In this document: one piece after another, positions 34,746-43,864 of the stretch
Numbering within the stretch: position 1 is the stretch's first letter
Layout of the letters: every line of letters begins with the position of its first letter
Assembly (NCBI RefSeq): GCF_021168455.1
Contig: NZ_JAJOZR010000004.1
Coordinates: 248,001 to 312,000 of the forward strand
Length of the DNA stretch: 64,000 nucleotides
Direction of reading: 5' to 3'
Origin: Ferranicluibacter quercicola
GTDB taxonomy: Bacteria > Pseudomonadota > Alphaproteobacteria > Rhizobiales > Rhizobiaceae
Notes under the pieces: generated by a model
Told to the model about the DNA's origin: nothing
Databases searched by the model: none
Seen by the model: the letters and a program-made list of their open reading frames with translations, nothing else
Made by a program: the position numbers and the translations under genes

Positions 34746-37549
34746 GCGTCGGTCCCGGGCGAAACGTCGGCTGCGGGTTTCGGCCGCGACGTCAGGACCT
34801 TCTGGTAGAACAGGCCGATGCCGATTAGCACGATGCCGAGCCCCATGAAGGACAGTGCGCGCAGCAGACCTTCCAGATTGGCCATGTCGAACAGGAAGAC
34901 CTTCAGCACCGTGACGAAGACGAGCACGCCGGAGACGATGCGCATGCTGCGGCTATGGAAGCGCAGGCTGGCGACGAGCAGAAGCACGCCGAGGGCGAGC
35001 CAGACAACCGAATAGGTATAGGTCTCGCCGGCGAGGAAACCCTTCCAGTCCGCGATACCGGGGCCCTGCCAGGCACGGCGCACCGACAAGGTGGCCCAGG
35101 TGAAAGCGAGCACCGCCGCCGCTGTCGCCAGTGCCGCGACGAAGATCGGCGGACGCCGGCCGACGGCCATGCGCGCGAGCGCGGCGTAGGCGAGGCCCGG
35201 CAGCAGGTAGCCGATGAGGAGCAGGTCGAACAGCGGATAGGGTCCGAGCATTTCGCCGGTGAGATAGGGATTGAGACCGACAAGGTGGGCCGAGAGCGTC
35301 ATCAGCAGAGAGACGGCGCCGAGACCGATACTGCCATAGCGCAGGAACGAGCCGGGACGGCTGAGATCGAGCCGCATCAGGATGGCGGAGGCGCCGATGA
35401 CCAGCAGCGTATAGATCGACTGTTCCGACAGGGACGGCGTGCCACCCTGAAGCTGGCCACCATTCATCGCGTGGCGCACCAGAATGGCGAGCGTGAGCAG
35501 GCCGAACAGGCTGGCAATCGCCTGCAGCGTGTTGCGCAGGCGATCGGACGGCCAGTCGCGCAGCGTATAGGCCGACCAGAGCGCAAAGAGCGCGGGGAGA
35601 CCATAGCCCGGAAGCAGCGCGTTCAGCACCGGCGTGCGGCCAAGGGCGAGCGGACCGACGATGGTCGGTTCCCAGCCGATCCGCGCAAGGACGAACACGA
35701 AACCGAGCGCCCCGACCCAGGGCAGCGCCGCCCAGTCGCGCACCCGCGTGGCTGCGACGAAGGCGACCGCGAAGACGGCCATGGCGAGCACCGTCCAGAG
35801 CCCATCCGACAGCGCGTGTGCGGCAATGACCAGCTGGCCGAGCGCACCGGCCAGCAGCAGGCCCTGGGCGACGATCGGAAAAGACGCGTCGCGGCGGACG
35901 GAGATGTCTGCAAGCGCGAGAAAGGCAAGGGCGGCAAGCGTTGCGGCGATACCGTGCAGCGGATCGAAGGCATAGGTGCCGAGGATGAGGAAGGAGAGCC
36001 CGATGCAGGCGACCGAGGTGACGGCGGAAAGACCGGACCAGAGAATGACGAACCGGTGCCTGTCGCCATGGCGATGGAGGGCGAAGGCGCAGAGCGCGAT
36101 GAAGATCGCCGCAAGGCTCAAGGCCGCGACCGGCGAGGTCGCGAACGACCGTTCGGCAACGACGCCGATGCTGGAAAGCTCCAGCAGCATCGGAAGCGTG
36201 GCCAGCGTCGAGACGCCAAGAATGGCGAGGAGTCCGGCCGTCAGCGCAGCCGTGACGGCCCGCACCCGCACGGCGCCGAGGAGGCCGAGCGCGGCGGTGA
36301 TGGCCAGGAATTCATAGGTCGGATTGCCATCGGTCTCCGTCAGCGGACCGATGAGCGACAGCCCGGTCATCAGCACGGCAAAGGCGCCGGTGAGGATGAT
36401 GGGGGCATGACGCGGCAGCAGCAGGCGGCGCCAGTGCGCCGCACTGCGCGATGCCGGCACCGCCGGTGTCGCCACGGCATCCCCGGCCTCCGCCGCTGCA
36501 TCCGCGGCAAGGGGACGTGCCTCCGCTACGTCCTCGATCGCCTCCGGCTCCGCGTCGTCGGCACCGGCCGGCCAGACATAGGCGTGGCCGGCGATGAGGA
36601 CGAGCAGCGACAGAGAGACCGGCAGGGTCAAGGCTGGATCTTCCGCAATCAGATAGACCGTGCCCCAGAGGGCAAGGCCGATATTGGCGAAGGCCGGCAC
36701 GATCCGCCAGCGGCCGATCCGCGCCGTTGCCATCGCAGCCAGCCACACGAGCGACAGGAAGGCGAACAGGCTCCATGGCGAGGGATCGTCGGCATCGATC
36801 AGGAGCGGCGTGACGAGCGACGCGACGAGGCCGAGACCGGCCAGCGCCTGGCCATGCCGCAACGACAGGCCGAAGACAAGGAGCGACACCAGCCCCATGA
36901 GAACGAAGGCCGTCGTCGGACCGATGAAGGCGTAGACCGCATGTGCCGCAAAGATTGCGCCGAGCAGCGTCACCGCGCCGGCCGCGGTCAGAATGCCGGG
37001 GATCATGGCATTGGCGAAGCGCTGTCCGCCGTCCGCAGGACCACGCCTGCGGATCATCTCGCCGCCGACCATGAGGGCCGCGCCGAACAGCGCCGCCAGC
37101 ACCAGCCTTACGGCAGGGCTGAGCAGCCCCGCATCGATCGACACCTTGACCAGAAAGATGCCACCCAGAGCCAGGGCAACCCCGCCGACCCAGACGGCCC
37201 AACGCGCACCGAGCCAGCTTTCCAGCGATTCGCGCGGTTTTTGCGGCTCGGCTTCCTCCGGGGTCGCGGAAGCGGCGTCCGCGTCGATCGTTTCCGGCTC
37301 GGCGACGGCTGCCGATCGCTCATCCTCCTGCGCGTCGGTCGTCGGCATCTCGATCGCCGCGACATCCGTCGCCGGCTCCGTCACGAGCGTTCCGGACGGG
37401 CTGTCGGCGGGAAGCCGGGCAGCGGACAGGCGGGCGATCTCCGACTGGAGAAAGGCGATGTCGCGCGTGAACCGCTCGTTTGCCTGCCGGGTGCGGGCAA
37501 AGGCCAGGAACGAGAAGATGAAGGCGGCGAGAACAAGAAGGTCGGTCAT
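34742..37549 (-). CDS. DUF2339 large polytopic membrane protein
   Basis: A 935-aa protein with an N-terminal transmembrane segment (residues 1-18), a coiled-coil and acidic linker (about residues 20-130), then about 25-30 hydrophobic segments. The segment WLGARWAVWVGGVALALGGIFLV marks the start of the DUF2339 region, which is found in many proteobacteria as a presumed envelope or polysaccharide-related membrane protein with no proven function. ATG 37549 is used; an in-frame GTG at 37555 is possible. It is coupled with an HD phosphohydrolase through an ATGA overlap. Confidence 0.85.
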   Translation of the reverse strand: MTDLLVLAAFIFSFLAFARTRQANERFTRDIAFLQSEIARLSAARLPADSPSGTLVTEPATDVAAIEMPTTDAQEDERSAAVAEPETIDADAASATPEEAEPQKPRESLESWLGARWAVWVGGVALALGGIFLVKVSIDAGLLSPAVRLVLAALFGAALMVGGEMIRRRGPADGGQRFANAMIPGILTAAGAVTLLGAIFAAHAVYAFIGPTTAFVLMGLVSLLVFGLSLRHGQALAGLGLVASLVTPLLIDADDPSPWSLFAFLSLVWLAAMATARIGRWRIVPAFANIGLALWGTVYLIAEDPALTLPVSLSLLVLIAGHAYVWPAGADDAEPEAIEDVAEARPLAADAAAEAGDAVATPAVPASRSAAHWRRLLLPRHAPIILTGAFAVLMTGLSLIGPLTETDGNPTYEFLAITAALGLLGAVRVRAVTAALTAGLLAILGVSTLATLPMLLELSSIGVVAERSFATSPVAALSLAAIFIALCAFALHRHGDRHRFVILWSGLSAVTSVACIGLSFLILGTYAFDPLHGIAATLAALAFLALADISVRRDASFPIVAQGLLLAGALGQLVIAAHALSDGLWTVLAMAVFAVAFVAATRVRDWAALPWVGALGFVFVLARIGWEPTIVGPLALGRTPVLNALLPGYGLPALFALWSAYTLRDWPSDRLRNTLQAIASLFGLLTLAILVRHAMNGGQLQGGTPSLSEQSIYTLLVIGASAILMRLDLSRPGSFLRYGSIGLGAVSLLMTLSAHLVGLNPYLTGEMLGPYPLFDLLLIGYLLPGLAYAALARMAVGRRPPIFVAALATAAAVLAFTWATLSVRRAWQGPGIADWKGFLAGETYTYSVVWLALGVLLLVASLRFHSRSMRIVSGVLVFVTVLKVFLFDMANLEGLLRALSFMGLGIVLIGIGLFYQKVLTSRPKPAADVSPGTDA

Positions 37550-37657
37550 GGGCACCCGTCATGCAGACCCCTGCGGCCGAAACCGGCAGAGGCGATCAGA
37601 AAGACGGCAACTTATCGTCATTGCAGCGGAAACCAAGACGGAACCGCGTGATTCTCT

Positions 37658-38446
37658 TCAAGGGAGCAGGATGTCGATGGTCTTTTCCCCGGTCGAGGCC
37701 GCATCGGCTGCGGCCGGCGCGGTGCCGAGCGCCTTCATCGCCGCCTGAACGAAGCCGTTTCTCGCGGCCGAGATTTCGATGCCGCGTGGCTCGTAGACGT
37801 GGCGATGAAGGAAATAGCCCGTCATGCGCAGCGCGTCTTCGAGGCTTTGCCGGTCGGCCGCCCTGCCCTCCAGCGCCAGGAAGGGCGGCAGCGCGAACAT
37901 GCGTTCGGCATAGGGCAGACCGGCTGTGCGGCTGACGGCGCGGCCGGATTTCGGCGAGATGAAAGCCAGATCCTCGCGCGCGCCGGTGGCGGCGCAGCGC
38001 GCGAGATCGAGGCCGAAACCGAGATCCTCGAGCACTGCGATCTCGAACCGCACGAAGAGTTCGCCGGCATCCTTCGGATCGTGCAGATGGTCGAGGATGA
38101 CGGACAGCGACGTATAGAGATGCGGATGCGGGTCGCGCTCGGGCAGCAGCCGCAGAAGCGCCGCCATGGCCTGCACGCCGTAAACGGCCGTCGCCGTCTC
38201 CATCAGGCGCGCGGCACGCAGCTCCACCGGCTCCATGCGGAATTCTCCGAGATGCTCGTCGAGACGCGCCCGCCAGGTGACTTCGACCGCGTTGCCCGGC
38301 TGCAGCACCGGCTGGAGCGCGCGCGACCGCCCGCCGCGCACGAGGCCGAGATGGCGGCCGCGGGCGCGTGTCATGACTTCGGCGACGACGGAGGTTTCCC
38401 CATGTCGCCGAATGCCAAGAATGATCGCCTCATCGGTCCATTGCAT
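37658..38446 (-). CDS. recO: DNA repair protein RecO
   Basis: Loads RecA at gaps in the RecFOR recombination pathway. The 262-aa protein begins MQWTDEAIILGIRRHGETS with the N-terminal OB fold, followed by the helical domain containing YGVQAMAALLRLLPE and HLHDPKDAGELFVRFE. The ATG at 38446 is supported by alignment with the usual RecO N-terminus rather than a good ribosome-binding site; the frame is open to 38599. Its neighbours are unrelated. Confidence 0.92.
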   Translation of the reverse strand: MQWTDEAIILGIRRHGETSVVAEVMTRARGRHLGLVRGGRSRALQPVLQPGNAVEVTWRARLDEHLGEFRMEPVELRAARLMETATAVYGVQAMAALLRLLPERDPHPHLYTSLSVILDHLHDPKDAGELFVRFEIAVLEDLGFGLDLARCAATGAREDLAFISPKSGRAVSRTAGLPYAERMFALPPFLALEGRAADRQSLEDALRMTGYFLHRHVYEPRGIEISAARNGFVQAAMKALGTAPAAADAASTGEKTIDILLP

Positions 38447-38739
38447 GGGAAACGGTCCAGAAAGCAGGAGGTGTGGCGCGTGTGAGCGGACGCGGCGCCC
38501 ACGCCGGGCGGCCGGTCGTGCGTACCAGCCCTGATGTAAGACGCGAGCGCCGCTTTGGGAAGAGCCCGCCGACAGGGCCGATCGCTCGCGAAGCGGCATC
38601 CCGACGCTGACGGGCCTCCCGCAAGCGCGCCCGCGGGCGAGGTTAACGATGTCTGAAGATATGACCGATATCCCTAATGTAAACTCTTCAAAATAAGGAT
38701 AGCCTGATGGTCCGTCGATCCTGTCTTCCCGGAGTTTTC

Positions 38740-39453
38740 ATGCATCCGACCATCAAACGCGTCGCCAAGCCGATCTTTCGCGCCGTCCGGCCGATCCTTC
38801 CCGCGCCTCTCCTTCTCTGGTTCAAGGGATATTCGGAGATGCGGTTCTGGAAGGGCCTCTACTCGGAAGAGCGCAAGCTCGACAACGATCACTACGAATA
38901 TTTCTACACGACGTTTTTCTCGCTGGAGAAGGACTGGTACACGGGCAAGACGCTGCTCGACGTCGGCTGCGGCCCTGCGGGTAGCCTCGAATGGGCCGAC
39001 ATGGCGGGCACGCGCACGGGTCTCGATCCGCTCGTGGAGCAGTACCGCACGCTCGGCATCGACAAGCACAAGATGGACTATGTCTGCGCACCCGTCGAAA
39101 AGATCCCGTTCGCCACCGGTTCGCGGGATGTCGTCTGCTCCTTCAATTCGCTCGACCACGTGGATCACCTCGACACCGCGATCGACGAGATCTTCCGCGT
39201 GCTCAAGGTCGGCGGTTCGTTTCTCATCATCGTCGAGGTAAATCACAAGGCGCGCCCGACCGAGCCGATCGAGATCTGGGAAGACGCCCTGCGCCAGACG
39301 CTGGCGCGACACGGTACGATCGCCTCCTGGCGCGCCTTTCCCATCCGCTACGACCACGACATCTATCGCAGCCTGCGCGAGGGATCACCGATCGAGCGGA
39401 TGCCGGACGGCAAGGAGGGGCTGATCGCCGCCCAGGTCATCAAGGGCGCCTGA
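38740..39453 (+). CDS. SAM-dependent methyltransferase
   Basis: A 237-aa class I methyltransferase with the SAM-binding motif LLDVGCGPAG near residues 79-88, the following TGLDPLVEQY and the post-motif FNSLDHVDHLDTAIDEIFRVLKVGG. The target is unknown; position just before an acyltransferase and an EPS glycanase suggests polysaccharide or lipid modification, which is inference. The ATG at 38740 has GGAG upstream; ATG 38707 is a weaker alternative. Confidence 0.87.
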   Translation: MHPTIKRVAKPIFRAVRPILPAPLLLWFKGYSEMRFWKGLYSEERKLDNDHYEYFYTTFFSLEKDWYTGKTLLDVGCGPAGSLEWADMAGTRTGLDPLVEQYRTLGIDKHKMDYVCAPVEKIPFATGSRDVVCSFNSLDHVDHLDTAIDEIFRVLKVGGSFLIIVEVNHKARPTEPIEIWEDALRQTLARHGTIASWRAFPIRYDHDIYRSLREGSPIERMPDGKEGLIAAQVIKGA

Positions 39454-39575
39454 TCGGCGTCCGGCTCGGGCCGGGCGCATGGCCTTGCGCCGTCGCGGCG
39501 CAGGCGCGCTGTGTTTCCATCCCCCTGCCCGGCTGTACCACGCATGCCAGAGCCCTCTCCCGCGGAACGATCGCC

Positions 39576-40550
39576 ATGTCCAAGGTCCCCTCCTACCAGT
39601 CCATCCAGTGCCTGCGCGCCGTCGCGGTGCTGATGGTGGCGCTCGTACACCTCTATCCGCAGCAGGTGGCCATCGGGGCTGCGGGCGTCGATATCTTCTT
39701 CGTCATCTCCGGCTTCATCATGGCGACCATCGGTGCACGGGAAACGCCCTCGACCTTCGCCATGCGCCGCGTGGCGCGGATCGTGCCGCTCTACTGGGCG
39801 GTGACGCTCTTCATGTGCGCGCTGGCGCTGAAGCCCGGCTTCTTCGCCAACTTCACCTTCGACACCCCGCGCCTCCTCATGTCGCTGTTCTTCCTTCCCT
39901 ACCGCGATATCGACGGCGTCATCTGGCCGCTGGTCAAGGTCGGCTGGACGCTCAATCTCGAGATCTTCTTCTATGCGGTGTTCATGCTCTGCCTGTTGAC
40001 GGCACGGCCGGTACCGGCCGCCATTGGTGCCATTCTCCTCCTGATCGTCACCGGTCTGCTGCTCGACCCCGCGCACGCCGCGCCGATCACCTGGACCTCG
40101 CCGCTGCTGGCGGAATTTGTGTTCGGCATGCTGATCGCCATCCTGCCGCGACCGCGCAACCGCGCTCTGGCGCTTGCGATCATCGCGGGCGGCATCCTCT
40201 GGTTCGCCCTCGCCGCCGCATCGCAGGTGACGCCCGACAACGAGGGCTGGCGGTTCGTCGTCTGGGGCGGCGGTGCCGCCCTCCTCGTGCTCGGCTGCCT
40301 CGGCATGGAGGAGGCCGGCGCCTGGCCCCGGGCAACCCGCCCGCTCGCCCGCCTCGGGGATGCGTCCTATTCCTTTTATCTGCTGCACGGTCTGGTCATC
40401 GCGCTCGTCGCCAAGCTGCTCGGTCACGGACTTTTCGCCGGGATCGTCGTCCTCGCCGTCTCGACGGTCACCGCCTTCCTGTCGCTCCATCTCTTCGAGC
40501 GCCCCGCTGCCCGTCTCGTCCGCAGCGTGCTGTTCCGCAACCGCGGCTGA
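39576..40550 (+). CDS. Acyltransferase 3 family membrane protein (ExoZ-like)
   Basis: A 324-aa polytopic acyltransferase: SIQCLRAVAVLMVALVHL with the conserved His, VDIFFVISGFIMA, RRVARIVPLYW and ASYSFYLLHGLV. Length and layout resemble ExoZ, which acetylates succinoglycan in Sinorhizobium. It is separated from the methyltransferase by 122 bases and lies before the ExsH-like glycanase. Whether it modifies the same polysaccharide that the glycanase cuts is not shown. Confidence 0.87.
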   Translation: MSKVPSYQSIQCLRAVAVLMVALVHLYPQQVAIGAAGVDIFFVISGFIMATIGARETPSTFAMRRVARIVPLYWAVTLFMCALALKPGFFANFTFDTPRLLMSLFFLPYRDIDGVIWPLVKVGWTLNLEIFFYAVFMLCLLTARPVPAAIGAILLLIVTGLLLDPAHAAPITWTSPLLAEFVFGMLIAILPRPRNRALALAIIAGGILWFALAAASQVTPDNEGWRFVVWGGGAALLVLGCLGMEEAGAWPRATRPLARLGDASYSFYLLHGLVIALVAKLLGHGLFAGIVVLAVSTVTAFLSLHLFERPAARLVRSVLFRNRG

Positions 40551-40779
40551 GGCCGCCTGTTGTGCCTTTCCGGCACAGCCGTGCCGGATCGACACAGGTT
40601 CAACCTTCCTTCACCACCATTTCCAGCGTTTTCAGGCGCGCGCCGGTGAATCCGCCGATGCGTAAAACTTGAACGATCGCAAACGGCTTATCTTCATTTG
40701 GGACAATTAGGTTTTGCTGCATCACCTGCTGGCAATCGACTGCCGCGCAGGCCTTCTTCCTCGGATTTTGGAGATGACA

Positions 40780-42201
40780 ATGGCAAAATCGATCAAGAAT
40801 GCTGCTGGCAAGACTTTGTACTACAGCAACGACTCCAATGCATGGTCCGCCGCGACAGAAGCCAACACGTTCTTCAACAAGAACGGCGGATGGTTTTCGG
40901 GTACGGCCAAGGACGACTCGATCTGGGGAAAGGCAGGCTTGAAAGCCACCCTGATGGGCGGCGCCGGCGATGACATCTACTATCTCGCATCCCCCGACAA
41001 CCTTGTCTATGAGGCTGCCGGACAGGGAACGGACACGGTCAGCACATGGTTCAGCTACCAGTTGACCAACCCGAATCTCGAAAACCTGATCGTCAGCGGC
41101 GACGATACCTTCGCGTTCGGCAATAGCCTCGACAACATCATCACGGGCGGCGCAGGCAAGCAGACGCTCTGGGGCGCTCTTGGCAACGACGTCCTGACAG
41201 GAGGCGCCGGCGACGACACGTTCATCATCACCGGCGGCGGCGGCCACGATACGATCACGGACCTCGGCGCCACCGATACCGTGCGCATCGCCTACTACAC
41301 CTTCACGTCCTTTGCAGACGTCCTAAAGAACGCCAAGCAGGTCGGCAACGACACCGTCATCAAGATCACCGACAGCGCATCGGTGACGCTTCCCAACACA
41401 AAGGTCGGCAGCCTGAAAGCCGACCAGTTCGACCTGAACATCTCCAAGGCCGGCATGAAGATGACCTTCAGCGATGACTTCAACAAGCTCAGCCTCAACA
41501 CCGGCAAGAATGGCGGCACCTGGGATACAAAGTTCTGGTATGCCAGCGACAAGGGCTCGTCCCTCGGCGCCGGCGAGCAGCAGTGGTATATCAACCCCTC
41601 CTATGCCCCAACCTCCAAGGTCAACCCGTTCTCGATCAAGGACGGCGTGCTGACGATCACGGCCGCGGAAACGCCGCCGGATTTGCTGAAGACCATCGGC
41701 TACGACTATACCTCCGGCGTGCTGACCACACATTCGAGCTTCGCCCAGACATACGGCTACTTCGAGATCCGCGCCGACCTGCCGGACGACGCGGGCGCAT
41801 GGCCTGCCTTCTGGCTGCTGCCGAAGGACGGCACCTGGCCGCCCGAACTCGACGTCTTCGAGGCGATCGGCGGTACCAACAGCTACTTCGCGACCGCGCA
41901 TACCAAGGAAACGGGCAGCCACACAAAAGTCTCCACTCAGGTGCATACCCAGAGCACCGAGGGCTTCCACACCTATGGCCTCCTGTGGACGAAGGACACG
42001 CTGACCTGGACCTTCGACGGGACCAAGGTCGCCAGCACGAAGACACCGGATGACATGCATTCCGACATGTACCTGCTGGTCAACCAGTCCGTCGGCGGCT
42101 GGGCGGGCACCCCGTCGGACAAGGATTTCGCGGACGGATCGCAGTTCAACATCGACTACATCAAGGTCTATTCGCTGCCGGCCGACGGCTCCATCATGTA
42201 A
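40780..42201 (+). CDS. Secreted RTX-GH16 endo-glycanase (ExsH-like)
   Basis: A 473-aa protein with no Sec signal. The N-terminal half has RTX-type calcium-binding repeats (LMGGAGDDIYYL, GNDVLTGGAGDDTF), typical of proteins exported by the PrsDE type I system. The C-terminal half is a GH16 domain with the catalytic ELDVFE (E356, D358, E361) and the MNVW-like aromatic wall around WTFDGTKV. S. meliloti ExsH has the same layout and cuts nascent succinoglycan. Substrate here is unknown. The ATG at 40780 has GGAG six bases upstream. A perfect hairpin follows. prsDE are not in this window. Confidence 0.9.
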   Translation: MAKSIKNAAGKTLYYSNDSNAWSAATEANTFFNKNGGWFSGTAKDDSIWGKAGLKATLMGGAGDDIYYLASPDNLVYEAAGQGTDTVSTWFSYQLTNPNLENLIVSGDDTFAFGNSLDNIITGGAGKQTLWGALGNDVLTGGAGDDTFIITGGGGHDTITDLGATDTVRIAYYTFTSFADVLKNAKQVGNDTVIKITDSASVTLPNTKVGSLKADQFDLNISKAGMKMTFSDDFNKLSLNTGKNGGTWDTKFWYASDKGSSLGAGEQQWYINPSYAPTSKVNPFSIKDGVLTITAAETPPDLLKTIGYDYTSGVLTTHSSFAQTYGYFEIRADLPDDAGAWPAFWLLPKDGTWPPELDVFEAIGGTNSYFATAHTKETGSHTKVSTQVHTQSTEGFHTYGLLWTKDTLTWTFDGTKVASTKTPDDMHSDMYLLVNQSVGGWAGTPSDKDFADGSQFNIDYIKVYSLPADGSIM

Positions 42202-42225
42202 TCCTTCGCTGCTCCTGTCCCTGAT

Positions 42226-42265
42226 ACGCAAAGGCCGCGCATTCAAAAATGCGCGGCCTTTGCGT
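42226..42265. terminator. Bidirectional terminator after the GH16 gene
   Basis: A perfect 18-base inverted repeat (left arm ACGCAAAGGCCGCGCATT) with a four-base loop. It lies 24 bases past the GH16 stop, and 24 bases past the stop of a small convergent ORF (42290-42436), so it can end both transcripts. Confidence 0.75.
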
Positions 42266-42289
42266 CTCCGTTTCGGGCAGCTCCCGGGG

Positions 42290-42436
42290 TTAACGACCGG
42301 GCACCGCCATGTCGTCATCGCTCTCACCAGCGATGCCGCGATTGCCCTTCAGCCGCTCCATTTCCGCACGCAGCCGGTGGAAAAGGAAGTGAATTTCCGA
42401 AAGTGTGACACGGAAGTTCGTGATTTTATTCTCCAA
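42290..42436 (-). CDS. Small coiled-coil-like protein with TTG start (48 aa)
   Basis: An open frame starting with TTG (a GAGG lies about three bases upstream) and ending at a TAA 24 bases from the shared terminator. The product has a strongly amphipathic helix (EIHFLFHRLRAEMERLKG) with leucine/isoleucine spacing suited to a coiled coil, followed by an acidic tail. Codon use in the last two-thirds is typical of the genome's coding DNA. A short protein could also start at the ATG 42361 (23 aa). Function unknown. It might equally be the 3' remnant of a longer gene cut by the AT-rich segment that begins to its right. Confidence 0.45.
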   Translation of the reverse strand: MENKITNFRVTLSEIHFLFHRLRAEMERLKGNRGIAGESDDDMAVPGR

Positions 42437-42783
42437 GTGCCTCGTCAAAAGGCTTTAGAACAGAGTTCATATTCCGTGTGATATCCGTTTGACAAAGCTG
42501 TCTCGCCTAATGCTCAGCGTGCCACTCAGATTTTTTCTTTATACGAGACACGCTTTGCGCGCCTGCCAAAGGGCGGCTGGTTAGAAGGATTTCGTGCCAA
42601 GAGCGGCTGAAATCGGATCCTGACCGCTTTATGAGGAAACCCCATTACGGCACAGAGTGAACCAGAACGCAGGGGCTGCTAAATTTTCGCCAATTAACTG
42701 ATTTATGTATTACTACTATTATATGTTGCCTTTTTTTAGCTGCGGATTATCAGTTATCCGACCGCAAAATATGGGGCTCGCAA
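42437..42783. other. AT-rich intergenic region at the left edge of an apparently acquired segment
   Basis: About 350 bases whose AT content rises steadily toward the right. No additional gene is supported. A promoter for the rightward acyltransferase is proposed separately. No insertion-sequence ends or long direct repeats were found at this border. Confidence 0.5.
42694..42722 (+). promoter_or_regulatory. Promoter of the acquired acyltransferase gene
   Basis: TTAACT (-35, 4 of 6 matches) and TATTAT (-10, 5 of 6 matches) are separated by exactly 17 bases and lie about 60 bases before the start at 42784. This is a good sigma-70-type promoter by reading, and unusually AT-rich for this genome. 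Confidence 0.5.
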
Positions 42784-43845
42784 ATGGTTTCATTAAGTAC
42801 CGATTTACATAGATTCAATTCAAAGATGATTGAGGTAGGAAGAGCTATAGCTGCAGCAGCTGTAGTTTTCTATCATGCTGGATCAATGTACGCATTACCC
42901 AAATATGGAAATGCCGTCCCATGGAGCGGATGGGGAGAGATCGGCAAGCATGGCGTCGATTTATTCTTTATAATTAGCGGATTTATCATTTTTGCGACCC
43001 ATCAGAAAGATTTTGGCCATCCTGAACGTCTGAAGACATACATTATCCGACGCTTCGTTCGTATCTATCCAGTATACTGGTTCTGGATGACGGCATTTCT
43101 TCTGATGGCAACCGTCGGGTTGGCGACCGCGGCAATTGCGAAATCCCCTATCGACCTTCTTTCAGCTTATAGTCTGATCAGGTTATCCTCAGAGAACCCG
43201 CCTCTTTGGGTCGCGTGGACTCTGTTCCACGAGGTTGCATTCTACGCTATTTTTGCGCTTCTCATTCTGCACCGCTCAATTGGTATCATGGCTCTGACGG
43301 TTTGGGGTCTGAGCATTGTACTGATTAGGACATATACCGGACCAGATCAGCCAACTTTCATTACAGTGATCACAGATCTAATCAATCTCGAATTCTTCTT
43401 CGGTATGGCTATAGCCGCGACCTTTCGCCGGACCGGCGTCAAGATAGCAGCCGCCTTGGCGATTATCGGTGTTTTCGCGCTAGCCTTTGTTGCCTATCAC
43501 AATCATGCTGGCACACTTCCGAGAAACCCTCTTTTCTATGGGGTCCCGTTCGCGCTGATACTCTCCGGGGTGGTTTCGCTTGAGTATAAGAGGCGCATCT
43601 CCGTACCCGCGTGGATATTAGCTATCGGCGCAGCAACATTTTCGATCTACCTCGTACATGGAATGTTTTTGTCAGTTATCTACCGCATCATCACGAAAAT
43701 CATTCCAAGCTCGATACCGTTTTCTCTCCAACTCATTCCAGCCATCGCGGCGCTAATTAGTATCGGCATCGGGTACATTTGCTACTTGATGATCGAACGT
43801 CCTGCTCTCGCCTGGATGCGCAATCGTGTGGCCAAACCCGCATAG
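42784..43845 (+). CDS. Acyltransferase 3 family membrane protein in an AT-rich segment
   Basis: A 353-aa polytopic acyltransferase with IEVGRAIAAAAVVFYHAG, KHGVDLFFIISGFIIF, RFVRIYPVYW and TFSIYLVHGMF. It is the same superfamily as the ExoZ-like gene at 39576 but clearly different in sequence and codon use: A/T-ending codons and TTA or AGA codons are common, unlike in the neighbours. This points to horizontal transfer. It may alter the O-acetylation pattern of the surface polysaccharide. Convergent with the SGNH gene. Confidence 0.9.
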   Translation: MVSLSTDLHRFNSKMIEVGRAIAAAAVVFYHAGSMYALPKYGNAVPWSGWGEIGKHGVDLFFIISGFIIFATHQKDFGHPERLKTYIIRRFVRIYPVYWFWMTAFLLMATVGLATAAIAKSPIDLLSAYSLIRLSSENPPLWVAWTLFHEVAFYAIFALLILHRSIGIMALTVWGLSIVLIRTYTGPDQPTFITVITDLINLEFFFGMAIAATFRRTGVKIAAALAIIGVFALAFVAYHNHAGTLPRNPLFYGVPFALILSGVVSLEYKRRISVPAWILAIGAATFSIYLVHGMFLSVIYRIITKIIPSSIPFSLQLIPAIAALISIGIGYICYLMIERPALAWMRNRVAKPA

Positions 43846-43864
43846 TCTGGACCGGCGTCGTAAC

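Noticed and set aside
34955..37651. 898-codon plus-strand open frame opposite the DUF2339 gene
   Set aside because: Highly charged, repetitive composition typical of antisense of a hydrophobic GC-rich gene; no start signals.
40700..40735. Possible sigma-54 promoter (TGGGAC...TTGCT) before the GH16 gene
   Set aside because: Spacing between the GG and GC elements is 13 rather than 10 bases, so it does not fit the -24/-12 rule.
42489..42517. TTGACA near the left edge of the AT-rich segment as a promoter
   Set aside because: A perfect -35 but no acceptable -10 at 16-18 bases; the pair at 42694-42722 is better and closer to the gene.
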